From NCBI RefSeq assembly GCF_900105195.1, contig NZ_FNRX01000002.1:496001-560000 (forward strand): a stretch of DNA of 64,000 nucleotides. The letters are read 5' to 3'. The notes under the pieces are model-generated. The model worked only from the letters and a program-made list of their open reading frames with translations, ran no database searches and had not been told where the DNA came from. Each line of letters starts with the position of its first letter. The stretch's first letter is position 1. The DNA comes from Rhodococcus pyridinivorans (lineage in GTDB: Bacteria; Actinomycetota; Actinomycetes; Mycobacteriales; Mycobacteriaceae). Shown one piece after another: positions 25,561 through 34,527 of this stretch. Position numbers and translations under genes: made by a program.

Positions 25561-25609
25561 CGAACGCTGCGGACCGGCCCGTTCGACGGGGTCCGATCCG
25601 CAGCGTTCG
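25561..25609. terminator. Bidirectional hairpin between lysR and coxG
   Basis: CGAACGCTGCGGA (25561-25573) pairs perfectly with 25597-25609. An inner GGACC/GGTCC extends the helix. It stands between two convergent stops, as expected for a shared terminator. There is no U run. Confidence 0.7.
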
Positions 25610-25625
25610 AGTGGATCCGACGAGG

Positions 25626-26483
25626 TCAGCGTCCCGATCGACGCTGGAGGATCACCGCGATGACCACGACGAGAATCGCGACCACTCCGACCGGCGCGAC
25701 CCGCGTCGCGACCGATCCCTTCGCGTACTGCATGAGGTCGAGCGGTTCGGCCTCGGGCTGCGGGGGCGCTGCCGGGGAGGGAGTCGTCGATGGCGTGGGA
25801 GGCGTCGAGGTCATCGCCGGTGCCGGTGAGGCGCTCACCGGGCTGGGTGGAACCGACTCGTTCGGCCGCGTCTGCGCGGAGTCGTCATCCCCGGCACCGG
25901 ACCCGACGAATGCTCCACCGGCAGGCTCGTCGCCCGAACCCGAGGCGGTGAGCGGTGGGCTCGCCGGCACGGACTCGTTGGGCTGCGACTCGGCTGCCTC
26001 AGTGGCCGCCGCGGAGGAGGACACAGAAGAGGCCGTCGCTTCGGGTCCGAGCTTCTTCGACAGGCAGTCCGCGAACTGCTCGAGGATCTTCCGACCGACA
26101 TCCGAGATCATCCCCCGCCCGAACTGGGCGGGCTTGCCGGTGATCTTCATGTCGGTGCTCACGATGCCGTCGGTGCGGTCGCCGTCGCCGGTGAGGGTGA
26201 CGGTGATGGTCGCGGCCACCGTGCCGTTGCCTCGGGTGTCCTTCGCATTGGCCTCGATGACCGCCCGGCGGGCGGTCTCGTCCTTTTCGACGTACACGCC
26301 GGTGCCCTTGAACGTGAGCGCCACCGGTCCGAGCTTCACCTTGACGGTCCCGGTGAACGTGTCGCCGTCGACCCCGGTGAGCGTCGCACCGGGCATGCAC
26401 GGCGCGACCTTCTCCGGATTCAGCAGGGCGGTCCACACCTCGTCGACCGGGGCGGGAACGGACAGTGTGTGTTCGAGTTGCAT
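25626..26483 (-). CDS. coxG: CoxG-like SRPBCC protein with C-terminal membrane anchor
   Basis: This 285-residue protein belongs to the carbon monoxide dehydrogenase subunit G family, which is thought to recruit the molybdenum enzyme to the membrane. Residues 1-150 form the SRPBCC domain (LEHTLSVPAPVDEVWTALLNP, GATLTGVDGDTFTG, FGRGMISDVGRKILEQFADCL). A Ser/Pro/Glu-rich linker to about residue 245 contains the segment PNESVPxSP twice. A transmembrane helix (VAPVGVVAILVVVIAVIL) and basic tail end it. ATG 26483 is at the family start. It is the last gene of the operon. Confidence 0.88.
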   Translation of the reverse strand: MQLEHTLSVPAPVDEVWTALLNPEKVAPCMPGATLTGVDGDTFTGTVKVKLGPVALTFKGTGVYVEKDETARRAVIEANAKDTRGNGTVAATITVTLTGDGDRTDGIVSTDMKITGKPAQFGRGMISDVGRKILEQFADCLSKKLGPEATASSVSSSAAATEAAESQPNESVPASPPLTASGSGDEPAGGAFVGSGAGDDDSAQTRPNESVPPSPVSASPAPAMTSTPPTPSTTPSPAAPPQPEAEPLDLMQYAKGSVATRVAPVGVVAILVVVIAVILQRRSGR

Positions 26484-26538
26484 GAGGTCCTCAAGTTCGT
26501 AGGTGGTCCGGGATCTCGGTGTTCGGCGTGGAAAACGC

Positions 26539-27393
26539 CTAGACCCCGGAGGCAGTGGTGACCGCTCGTCGGGTGAGTACCCGGGCGAGGTGGCTCCGAT
26601 ACTCGGCGTCGGCATTCCCGTCGGTCATGGGAGCCGTGCCGTCGGTGGCGAGCTCGGCGGCCTCCCGGATCGTCTCGGCCGTCGCGGGCTTACCGATCAG
26701 CGATTCCTCGACGCCGCGTGCCCGGACCGGGACGGCTGCCATGTTAGTAAGCGCGATCCTCGCCCGTTCGATGGTGTCGCCGGACGCCTGTAGGGTCGCA
26801 GCGACCCCGACGATGGACCACTGCTGGGCCGCGCGATGGAACTTCTCGTAGCGCGCAGACCAGCCCGTGCGCTTGGGAATCCGGACCTCGACGAGGATCT
26901 CTCCGGGCTCGACCGCGGTCGTGAAGAAGTCCTGGAAGAAGTCGTCCGTCGCGATGGTGCGACGCCCGGACGGACCGGCCACGGTGAAGGTCGCCTCGAG
27001 CGCCACGGCAGGCGCCGCGAGATCCCCGGCCGGGTCGGCGTGCACGAGCGACCCGCCGAACGTGCCGCGGTGCCGGATCTGGGGATCGGCGACGGTCGCC
27101 GTCGCCTCGGCCAGCAACCGTGCGTGCTCCGCGACGAGCGGGTCGTGCAGCACATCGTGGTGGGTGGTGGTCGCGCCGATCACCAGGGCGTCGCCGTCGT
27201 CGCGGATGCCCCGCAGTTCGGGGATCCTGCCGAGGTCGACGAGCACGGTCGGTGCCGCCATCCGCAGGCGCAGGACGGGCATGAGGCTCTGCCCACCGGC
27301 GATGACCTTCGCGTCCTCACCGGCCTCGGTCAGCGCGGCGACCGCTTCGTCGACGCTCGACGGGGCGACGTAGTCGAACGGGGCCGGTATCAT
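26539..27393 (-). CDS. coxM: FAD-binding medium subunit of molybdenum hydroxylase
   Basis: This 284-residue subunit carries FAD between the iron-sulfur subunit and the acceptor. The FAD-binding motifs are AGGQSLMPVLRLRMAAP (residues 32-48) and RHRGTFGGSLVHADPAGDL (about 108-126), as in CoxM and xanthine dehydrogenase middle subunits. It overlaps the upstream large-subunit stop by 4 bp, so translation is coupled. Order on this strand is S-L-M-G. Confidence 0.93.
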   Translation of the reverse strand: MIPAPFDYVAPSSVDEAVAALTEAGEDAKVIAGGQSLMPVLRLRMAAPTVLVDLGRIPELRGIRDDGDALVIGATTTHHDVLHDPLVAEHARLLAEATATVADPQIRHRGTFGGSLVHADPAGDLAAPAVALEATFTVAGPSGRRTIATDDFFQDFFTTAVEPGEILVEVRIPKRTGWSARYEKFHRAAQQWSIVGVAATLQASGDTIERARIALTNMAAVPVRARGVEESLIGKPATAETIREAAELATDGTAPMTDGNADAEYRSHLARVLTRRAVTTASGV

Positions 27394-29795
27394 TTCGTGC
27401 CTCCTCGGGCGTCGCGGAGCGCGTGCCAGATCCGCATCGGTGTACAGGGCATCTCGACGTCGGTGACGCCGAACGGCCGGACCGCGTCGAGTACGGCGTT
27501 GACGACGGCCGGGGTGGAGGCGATGGTTCCTGCCTCGCCGACACCCTTGACACCCAGCGGATTACCGGGTGCCGGAGTGTCGGTGCGATCGGTGACGAAG
27601 GGCGGCAGATCCACCGCGGTGGGTAGCAGATACTCGGCGAACGACGAACTCAGCAACGTGCCCGACTCGTCGTGCACCGCTTCCTCGTAGAGGGCCTGGG
27701 CGATACCCTGGGCGAGTCCGCCGTGCACCTGACCCTCGACGATGAGCGGATTCACGACGTGCCCGACGTCGTCGACGCACACGTACTTGCGGATCCGCGC
27801 GTGCCCCGTCTCGGTGTCGACCTCGATGGCGCACAGGTGGGTGCCGTGCGGGAACGAGAAGTTGTCGGGATCGTAGGTCGCCTCGGAGTCGAGGTTCGGT
27901 TCGACACCGTCGGGCAGGTCGTGCGCGGCGAACACCGCGAGCGCGACGTCGGTGAGCCCGACGGACTTCGAGGTGCCCTTGACGCGGAACTGTCCTGCCT
28001 CGAAATCCAGATCGTCCTCGGAACATTCGAGCAGGTGTGCGGCGATCGGCCGGGCCTTGGCGACCACCTTCTCGGCGGCCTTCACGACCGCGATGCCGCC
28101 GACGGCGAGCGAGCGGGAGCCGTAGGTGTCGAGACCGCGCGGTGAACTCTGCGTATCGCCGTGCAGGATCTCGATGTCCTCGAACGGGATTCCGAGCCGG
28201 TCGGCGACGATCTGGCTCCACGCCGTCTCGTGGCCCTGACCGTGGGCGGACGAACCGGTGACGACCTCCACCTTGCCGGTGGGGAGCATGCGGATCGCGG
28301 CGTGCTCCCAGCCGCCGGCGCCGTAGGAGAGTGAACCGAGCACCCGCGACGGGGCCAGGCCGCACATCTCCGTGAACGTGGAGACACCGAGACCGAGCTG
28401 CACCGGGTCGTTGCGCTCGCGTCGTTCGGTCTGCTCGCGCCGTAATGCGTCGTAGTGGAACAACTCTCGGGCCTTGGCGGTCGCGGCCTCGTAGTTGCCC
28501 GAGTCGTAGGTCAGGCCCGCGACGGTGTCGAACGGGAACTCCTCGTGCTTGATCCAGTTCTTCTCGCGGAGCTCGAGGGGATCCATGGACAGTTCGACGG
28601 CGAGCTCGTCCATGATGCGTTCGATCGCGAAGGTGGCCTCGGGGCGTCCGGCGCCGCGGTAGGCGTCGGTGGGCACCTTGTTGGTGAACACGTTGGTGCA
28701 GGCGAACCGGTACGAGTCGAACTTGTAGATGCCGTTGAACATGAACGCGCCGAGGATCGGCACACCCGGGGTGACGAGACGCAGGTAGGCGCCCATATCG
28801 GCGAGCAGTTCCACCTTCAGGCCCGTGACGGTGCCGTCGCGGCGCGCGGCGAGGGTCAGCTTCTGGACCTGGTCGCGGCCGTGGTGCGCGGCGAGCATCG
28901 ACTCGCTGCGCGTCTCGGTGTACTTGACGGGCTTGTGTAGGCGACGCGCGATGAGGAGCGTGAGCACCTCCTCCGGCGTGACCTGCAGCTTGCCGCCGAA
29001 ACCACCGCCCACATCGGGGGCGATGACGCGCAGTTTGTGCTCGGGGAGACCGAGGGTCATCGCGAGCATCAGCTTCAGCACGTGCGGGACCTGGGTCGCC
29101 GACCACATGGTGATCTGCGAGGCGGTGGGGTCGACGACGACCGATCGCGGTTCCATGAAGGCCGGGATGAGCCGCTGCTGCCGGAAGGTCCGTTCGACGA
29201 CCACCTCCGCGTCGCGGATCGCGTCCTCGACGTTGCCGCCGCTGCCGGCCTCGGCGGAGTCGAACACCCATGTCGCGCTGACGTTGGTGCCGAGATCGGG
29301 GTGGACGAGGTCGCCGTCCTGCGCCGCGCTCTCGAGATCGAGCACGACCGGCAGGTCCTCGTAGTCGACGTCGATCGCGTCGAGGGCATCGTGGGCCTCG
29401 TATGCGCTGCGGGCCACCACGACTGCGACGGCCTCACCCGCGAACCGCACGGTGTCGACGGCCAGGGCCGGGGCGTTCGGGGTCTTCATGTCCTCGGTGA
29501 TCGGCCACGCGCACGGCAGGCTGCCCTGCTCCTCGGCGAGGTCGGCGCCCGTGTAGACGGCGACGACCCCCGGCTTGCCCCGGGCCTCGGAGACGTCGAG
29601 TCCGGTGATGCGGGCGTGCGCGATCGGGCTGCGCAGGATCGCGGCGTGCAGCATCCCAGGGAGCACGATGTTGTCGGTCCAGCGCGTGCGGCCGGTGATG
29701 AGGTGCTCGTCCTCCTTGCGGCGGCGTGCCCGGCCGAGTTCGGATTCGCCGGTGCCCTCGTCGGTGGTGGGATCCACGGTGCTCGTCATCGTCAT
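27390..29795 (-). CDS. Molybdopterin large subunit, form II CoxL/xanthine dehydrogenase family
   Basis: This 801-residue catalytic subunit binds the molybdenum cofactor. Visible are GRTRWTDNIVLPGMLHAAILRSPIAHARI (N-terminal), DVGGGFGGKL, and the active-site loop AYRGAGR at residues 378-384. True aerobic CO dehydrogenase (form I) has AYxCSFR at this point. The form seen here is the form II type, whose members oxidise purines, aldehydes or N-heterocycles. The C-terminal GVGEAGT carries the conserved Glu that acts as base. The stop overlaps coxM and the start overlaps coxS. The substrate is unknown. Confidence 0.94.
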   Translation of the reverse strand: MTMTSTVDPTTDEGTGESELGRARRRKEDEHLITGRTRWTDNIVLPGMLHAAILRSPIAHARITGLDVSEARGKPGVVAVYTGADLAEEQGSLPCAWPITEDMKTPNAPALAVDTVRFAGEAVAVVVARSAYEAHDALDAIDVDYEDLPVVLDLESAAQDGDLVHPDLGTNVSATWVFDSAEAGSGGNVEDAIRDAEVVVERTFRQQRLIPAFMEPRSVVVDPTASQITMWSATQVPHVLKLMLAMTLGLPEHKLRVIAPDVGGGFGGKLQVTPEEVLTLLIARRLHKPVKYTETRSESMLAAHHGRDQVQKLTLAARRDGTVTGLKVELLADMGAYLRLVTPGVPILGAFMFNGIYKFDSYRFACTNVFTNKVPTDAYRGAGRPEATFAIERIMDELAVELSMDPLELREKNWIKHEEFPFDTVAGLTYDSGNYEAATAKARELFHYDALRREQTERRERNDPVQLGLGVSTFTEMCGLAPSRVLGSLSYGAGGWEHAAIRMLPTGKVEVVTGSSAHGQGHETAWSQIVADRLGIPFEDIEILHGDTQSSPRGLDTYGSRSLAVGGIAVVKAAEKVVAKARPIAAHLLECSEDDLDFEAGQFRVKGTSKSVGLTDVALAVFAAHDLPDGVEPNLDSEATYDPDNFSFPHGTHLCAIEVDTETGHARIRKYVCVDDVGHVVNPLIVEGQVHGGLAQGIAQALYEEAVHDESGTLLSSSFAEYLLPTAVDLPPFVTDRTDTPAPGNPLGVKGVGEAGTIASTPAVVNAVLDAVRPFGVTDVEMPCTPMRIWHALRDARGGTK

Positions 29796-30280
29796 ACCTC
29801 CTGCGTGGCGGCCGGGTTCTTGCGCAGTCGCTGAGCGGCGTCACGCGCAGCGGCCACGATGTTCTGGTATCCGGTGCAGCGGCACAGATTTCCTTCGAGA
29901 CCGTGCCGTACGTCCTCGTCGCTCGGATCGGAGTTCTCGGAGAGCAGGTCGATGGTCGCCATGATCATCCCAGGCGTACAGAAGCCGCACTGCAGGGCGT
30001 GCTTTTCGCGGAACGCCTCCTGGACCGGATGCAGGCTGCCGTTCGTGGTGAGCCCTTCGACGGTGGTGACCGAGTGTCCGTCGGCCTGTACCGCGAGCAT
30101 CGAGCACGACTTGACGCTGCGGTCGTCGAGCAACACGGTGCAGGCGCCGCAGTTGCTCGTGTCGCAGCCGACCACCGTGCCCACCTTCCCGAGTCGATCT
30201 CTGAGGTAGTGGACGAGAAGCAGTCGCGGTTCCACGTCGTCCGTGTACTGCGTTCCGTCTACGGTGACAGTGATGCGCAT
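29792..30280 (-). CDS. coxS: 2Fe-2S small subunit of molybdenum hydroxylase
   Basis: This 162-residue electron-transfer subunit holds two [2Fe-2S] clusters. The plant-ferredoxin type is GCDTSNCGACTVLLDD with an earlier and a later Cys (SCSMLA). The second cluster is QCGFCTPGM and NLCRCTGYQNI. Length matches CoxS. ATG 30280 is chosen for the GGAGG 6 nt upstream. It overlaps the large subunit by 4 bp. An SDR remnant on the opposite strand separates it from xdhC upstream. Confidence 0.95.
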   Translation of the reverse strand: MRITVTVDGTQYTDDVEPRLLLVHYLRDRLGKVGTVVGCDTSNCGACTVLLDDRSVKSCSMLAVQADGHSVTTVEGLTTNGSLHPVQEAFREKHALQCGFCTPGMIMATIDLLSENSDPSDEDVRHGLEGNLCRCTGYQNIVAAARDAAQRLRKNPAATQEV

Positions 30281-30422
30281 CGATCCTCCAAGTGCCTCGC
30301 GTAGCGCAGTGATACAGATCACTGACACTCTGCTGCATATCGCGCGTCGAAAGGACCCGAATCGCCGAAATCGCCTTTGGGCTCGCGTCGATCGGAGGCG
30401 GGATCGTCACGAGACACGCCGG

Positions 30423-30771
30423 CTGGTCGAGGCGGAGGGCGCCAAGGAACATCTGGTGCACTACACGACCAGCAAGCACGCCCTCGTCGGGATGGCGCGG
30501 GCCTTCGCCGCCGAACTCGGACAGCACGACATCCGGGTCGACAGCATCCACCCGGGCGCGGTGAACACCCCGATGGGATCCGGTTCGATGCGCGACCGCA
30601 TCGCCCAGACCGCCGAGAGCAACCCCGGCTCGGCGGCATGACCATGCCCTTCCTGAACAAGTACATGGCCGAGGCGGACGAGATCGCGAACATGGTCGCC
30701 TCGCGTCCGACGAGTCCGTCTTCGTCACCGCCCAGAGCTTCGCGATCGACGGTGGTGCTCAGTACTTCTGA
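30423..30771 (+). pseudogene. Fragment of a short-chain dehydrogenase/reductase
   Basis: The C-terminal half of an SDR is recognisable but lies in three frames. First comes the catalytic HYTTSKHALVGMARAFAAELG (Tyr-x3-Lys) to DSIHPGAVNTPM. A shift of frame leads to GMTMPFLNKYMAEADEIANMVA. A second shift leads to SDESVFVTAQSFAIDGGAQYF and a stop at 30769-30771. The Rossmann cofactor-binding half is missing. It resembles mycofactocin-type or related SDRs. It is therefore a decayed gene, and its last 13 bp overlap xdhC on the other strand. Confidence 0.8.
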
Positions 30772-31904
30772 GCGCCGATGTGCTCCTCGTGGGCGTGGAT
30801 CGGTCCGCGTGTCTCCGCGAGGCGGCCGCCGCCCCCGCCCCAGCGCAGCGCGATGATCTCCGCGGCGATCGACACCGCGGTCTCCTCCGGGGTGCGGGCC
30901 CCGAGATCCAGACCGATCGGCGACGACAGGCGCGCCAGTTCCTCCTCGGTCAGTCCCGTCTCCCGCAGACGCTCCATCCGGTCGTCGTGTGTGCGGCGCG
31001 ACCCCATCGCCCCGACGTAGGCCACGTCGAGCCGTAGGGCGACTTCGAGGAGTGGCACGTCGAACTTCGGGTCGTGGGTGAGTACCGTGATGACGGTGCG
31101 GGCGTCCACACGTCCGGCCTCGGCCTCGGCCGCGAGATAGCGGTGCGGCCAGTCGACGATCACCTCGTGGGCGCCGGGGAAGCGGGCCTCGGTGGCGAAC
31201 ACCCCGCGCGCGTCGCACACCGTCACCGTGTAGCCCAGGAACGAGCCGAGCCGGGCCATCGCCGACGCGAAGTCGATCGCCCCGAACACGATCAGCCGCG
31301 GCGGGGGCTGGAAGACGTTGACGAACACCGACATCCCCTCGCCGCGACGCTCACCGTCGGTGCCGTAGTGAAGGGTGCCCGAGCGTCCCACCTCGAGCAG
31401 GCCGCGCGCGTCGTCGACGACGGCGTCGTACATGCGGGACGAGGCGAGCTGTCCGTCGGCGCGGTCGCGCCACACGACCATCCGTCGTCCCCGTAACGCC
31501 GGGTCGGGATGGGCGGTGACGGTCGCGAGCGCGACGGGTTCGCCCGCGCGGACGGAGTCGAGCAGGTCGGTGAAGGCGGGGAAGGACGCGGCGTCGATCC
31601 GTTCGACGAAGACGTCGATGATGCCGCCACAGGTCAGGCCGACGGAGAACGCGTCGTCGTCGGAGACCCCGTAGCGTTGCAGCACCGGCTGCCCGCTGTC
31701 GATGACCGACCGGCCGAGTTCGTAGACGTCGCCTTCGACGCACCCGCCCGAGACGCTGCCGGTGACGGTGCCGTCCTGCGCGACCAGCATCGATGCACCC
31801 GGCCCCCGGGGCGCCGAACGGAAAGTCGAGACCACGGTGCCTACCGCGACGGCCTCCCCGTCCCGGTACCGCCGGTCGAGCTCGTCCAGAATTTCACGCA
31901 CGCC
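30759..31904 (-). CDS. XdhC family molybdenum cofactor maturation protein
   Basis: This 381-residue XdhC/CoxI-like protein binds the sulfurated molybdenum cofactor for insertion into the hydroxylase. The N-terminal domain has VVSTFRSAPRGPGASMLV, SVSGGCVEGDVYE and FSVGLTCGGIIDVFVE with conserved Cys residues. The C-terminal Rossmann half has LIVFGAIDFASAMARL and VAYVGAMGSRRTH. GTG 31904 has AGGAGG a few nt upstream. It overlaps the upstream VWA gene by 11 bp, so it belongs to one transcript with VWA and MoxR. Confidence 0.9.
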   Translation of the reverse strand, partial: GVREILDELDRRYRDGEAVAVGTVVSTFRSAPRGPGASMLVAQDGTVTGSVSGGCVEGDVYELGRSVIDSGQPVLQRYGVSDDDAFSVGLTCGGIIDVFVERIDAASFPAFTDLLDSVRAGEPVALATVTAHPDPALRGRRMVVWRDRADGQLASSRMYDAVVDDARGLLEVGRSGTLHYGTDGERRGEGMSVFVNVFQPPPRLIVFGAIDFASAMARLGSFLGYTVTVCDARGVFATEARFPGAHEVIVDWPHRYLAAEAEAGRVDARTVITVLTHDPKFDVPLLEVALRLDVAYVGAMGSRRTHDDRMERLRETGLTEEELARLSSPIGLDLGARTPEETAVSIAAEIIALRWGGGGGRLAETRGPIHAHEEHIGAQKY

Positions 31905-33006
31905 GAACCTCCTCGAGAAGTTCTTCCAGTGTCGCAAGGCTGTGTCCCGCGAGCAGACGATCGATGTGCGGCAGGGCCGCGGAGATACCCGACTGGATCG
32001 GTTCGTATCCGGCGCCGCCGGCGTGCGGGTTCACCCACAGCACGCGGTGCGCGAGGCGATGCAGCTGCGCCATGCGTTCCCCGAGCTGCGAGGTGTCGCC
32101 GCGCTCCCAGCCGTCGGAGAAGATCACCACCACCGCGCCGCGCGCGAAACCTCTGCGCCCCCAGCGGTCCAGGAACGCGCCGAGCGTGTCGCCGAGACGT
32201 GTCCCGCCCGCCCAGTCCGGTACCGCACGCGAGGCCCCGGCGAGCGCGATCTGCGGGTCGCGGGCACGCAGCGCACGCGACAGGCGGGTCAGCCGCGTGC
32301 CGAGGGAGAACACCTCGGTGGACGACGGCGCGGCACGCGTGACGACGTGCGCGAACCGCAGGAGCGCGTCGGCGTAGGGACTCATCGAGCCGGACACGTC
32401 GATCAGCAACACCACCCGGCGCGGTCTCGTCGCTCGTGCCCGGTGCCGCGGCCGGACGGGTTCGCCTCCGCCCGCCAGCATGTCGCGCAGGGTGTGCCGC
32501 GGGTCCACCGGCCCGCGGCGGGAGGGCTTCGACCGCAATCCCCGACGCGTCGGGGGTCGGGGCTGCAACCGCGCGAGCAGTTCGGCGAGGTGAGCGCGTT
32601 CGGCGGTCGTCAATTCGGCCACGTCGCGGTGCCGGAGGACGTCGGTGTCGTCCGCCGCGACCTGCAGGCGTGGCGCGTCGTCACCGGAATCGCCCTCGGC
32701 GCCCTCGCTGCGGGACAGCGCGGCGATCCGTGCGGTGCGGGTGCGTTGCCCGTGGGTACGCGAGCCGGTGGGGACGGTGTCGCCGAACCAGTGGACGAAG
32801 ACCACGTCGTAGCGGGCCGTGTCGTCCGGTGTGCGGCACAGCGTGGCGCGGCCTGCCCAATAGACCTGCACGGGATCCCCGACGTCGACGTGTGCGAGGG
32901 CGTCGAGATAGGTGGCGGTGGCGTCGAGGGCGACGGGCAGACCGGCGGCGGCGAGGGCGCGGCAGAAGCCGGCCAACCCGGCGACCGATCCGGGGGCGGT
33001 CGTCAT
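31894..33006 (-). CDS. coxE: VWA domain protein, CoxE-like
   Basis: This 370-residue protein has an N-terminal helical region with many charged residues, a basic linker (PRPPTRRGLRSKPSRR) and a C-terminal von Willebrand A domain. The MIDAS motif DVSGSMS is intact, and later VIFSDGWERGD supplies the second metal residues. CoxE acts with the MoxR-type ATPase CoxD in maturing the Cu/Mo active site of CO dehydrogenase. Here it accompanies a form II enzyme. The start overlaps the moxR stop by 4 bp. Confidence 0.9.
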   Translation of the reverse strand: MTTAPGSVAGLAGFCRALAAAGLPVALDATATYLDALAHVDVGDPVQVYWAGRATLCRTPDDTARYDVVFVHWFGDTVPTGSRTHGQRTRTARIAALSRSEGAEGDSGDDAPRLQVAADDTDVLRHRDVAELTTAERAHLAELLARLQPRPPTRRGLRSKPSRRGPVDPRHTLRDMLAGGGEPVRPRHRARATRPRRVVLLIDVSGSMSPYADALLRFAHVVTRAAPSSTEVFSLGTRLTRLSRALRARDPQIALAGASRAVPDWAGGTRLGDTLGAFLDRWGRRGFARGAVVVIFSDGWERGDTSQLGERMAQLHRLAHRVLWVNPHAGGAGYEPIQSGISAALPHIDRLLAGHSLATLEELLEEVRRA

Positions 33007-33896
33007 CCGGCCCTCGAGAGGTCGAGTCCGGCGCGGGTGACCCGGTCGATGTCCTCGCGGTACTTCAGTACGGCACCGAGTGTCGCCGCAGCGGTCGCTG
33101 CGTCGAGGACGTCGCGGTCGAGGGCGACCAGTGCGCGCGCCCAGTCGAGGGATTCGGCGATCCCCGGTGGCTTCAGGAGGTCCTGTTCGCGGAACGAGCG
33201 CACCGCGCGGGCGATCTGCTCGGCGAGCGGGTGCCCCAGACCGGGCAGCCGCCGCTGCAGGATCGCGACCTCGCGTTCGAGATCGGGATGCTCCACCCAG
33301 TGGTACAGACAGCGGCGCTTGAGTGCGTCGTGCACCTCGCGGGTCCGATTGGAGGTGAGCACCACCAGCGGTGGGACCTCCGCGCGGATCTCGCCCAATT
33401 CGGGGATCGTCACCGCGTTCTCGTCGAGCAACTGGAGTAGGAAGGCCTCGAACTCGTCGTCGGCGCGGTCGATTTCGTCGACGAGCAGCACGCACGGTGA
33501 GTCGGTGAGCGCCTGCAGCAACGGGCGGACGAGGAGATAGCGCTCCGTGTAGAGGGAACGCTCGGCGGTGTCCGCATCGAGCACACCGTCGCTCGCCGCT
33601 TCGAGCGAGCGCAGATGGAGCAACTGCCGGGGAAAATCCCAGTCGTAGAGGGCCTGCGAGGCGTCGATGCCCTCGTGGCACTGCAACCGGACCATCGGCA
33701 GATCCAGGGCCTGAGCGAGAGCCGCTGCGAGCGAAGTCTTCCCGGTTCCGGGTTCGCCTTCGCAGAAGAGCGGCCGGCCCATACGCATCGCAAGGAAGAC
33801 GACGGTCGCCAGTCCGTCGTCGGCGAGATATCCCGTGGTCTCGAGAGCAGCCGAGAGTTTCTCGGGTGAATCGATACGTGTTGCGTCGCCGGTCAT
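33003..33896 (-). CDS. coxD: MoxR-family AAA+ ATPase, CoxD-like
   Basis: This 297-residue ATPase has Walker A GEPGTGKTS (residues 47-55), Walker B VLLVDEIDRAD, sensor 1 VVLTSNRTRE and the lid helix region. MoxR ATPases remodel protein complexes together with a VWA partner, which is encoded immediately downstream with a 4-bp overlap. It is the first gene of the cluster moxR-VWA-xdhC-(SDR remnant)-coxS-coxL-coxM-coxG. Confidence 0.92.
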   Translation of the reverse strand: MTGDATRIDSPEKLSAALETTGYLADDGLATVVFLAMRMGRPLFCEGEPGTGKTSLAAALAQALDLPMVRLQCHEGIDASQALYDWDFPRQLLHLRSLEAASDGVLDADTAERSLYTERYLLVRPLLQALTDSPCVLLVDEIDRADDEFEAFLLQLLDENAVTIPELGEIRAEVPPLVVLTSNRTREVHDALKRRCLYHWVEHPDLEREVAILQRRLPGLGHPLAEQIARAVRSFREQDLLKPPGIAESLDWARALVALDRDVLDAATAAATLGAVLKYREDIDRVTRAGLDLSRAG

Positions 33897-33952
33897 GAAG
33901 CGAGCCTAGATGCTCACCCGCCTCCCGACCGGCGACTGCGACAACTATCGGA

Positions 33953-34171
33953 TCAACCGTCGGCGTGCGCGAGCGGCGCGAACTCGCCGGTGAACAGTGT
34001 TGCGCATCCGGGGCACAACGTCGTGGGATGGATGGCCCAGCCGTTCATCTGGGCATAGAGCTCTGCCTGCAGCTTGCTCTGTGCCGCAGTGCGGTAGCAG
34101 TGATCGCAATGGTCGCAACGGAAGACCCACCGGCCACCGGAGATCGGGTCGCGGTGCGGCGTCATGTCCAC
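33953..34171 (-). CDS. Small zinc-ribbon-like protein
   Basis: This 72-residue protein has Cys motifs of a metal-binding ribbon: CDHCDHC near residues 19-25 and CPGC near residues 53-56, plus several His. I recognise no named family. An alternative start two codons in (MTPHRDP) is possible. It stands 56 bp upstream of moxR's start, which is on the same strand further along, so it is transcribed toward it. Confidence 0.6.
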   Translation of the reverse strand: MDMTPHRDPISGGRWVFRCDHCDHCYRTAAQSKLQAELYAQMNGWAIHPTTLCPGCATLFTGEFAPLAHADG

Positions 34172-34237
34172 CTCGATATCAACAACTCGGTATCCGCGAA
34201 TCGATGTCGTGGAATGGTCGGATCGTGCCGGTTCCTC

Positions 34238-34393
34238 TCAGGGAACCGACTTGCCCATGACGCGGGCCCACCATCCGTCCAGCGGGCTCGGATCGGGCCA
34301 GCGGATCGTGTCGTCTGCGATGTGATTGGGCCGGGATGCCATGTCCTGCTGTCCCTGTCCGGTATTCGGTGAATCGTGCTGTGCGTTGCGCAC
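34238..34393 (-). CDS. Small hypothetical protein (51 residues)
   Basis: A short frame with coding-like composition ends in RWPDPSPLDGWWARVMGKSVP. It begins at GTG 34393 with GGGGTGACC just upstream, or at ATG 34342 (34 residues). Paired Trp residues and an acidic-then-basic character make it look like a real small actinobacterial protein, but I know no family. It lies between the zinc-ribbon protein and the HspR-like gene, all on the minus strand. Confidence 0.45.
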   Translation of the reverse strand: MRNAQHDSPNTGQGQQDMASRPNHIADDTIRWPDPSPLDGWWARVMGKSVP

Positions 34394-34527
34394 TGAGGTC
34401 ACCCCTTATTGCTATCGGTGCGTCATTGGCGGACGCACTCCTACGCACCTCTGAGGCGTTCTTGAATCTTAGCCCGGTTCTACTGAACCGGCCCGGTCTT
34501 TCTGCTGTTTGCACAGGTAGAGGAGGT

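Noticed and set aside
27390..29795. Form I aerobic CO dehydrogenase
   Set aside because: The active-site loop is AYRGAGR, the form II signature, so CO oxidation should not be claimed.
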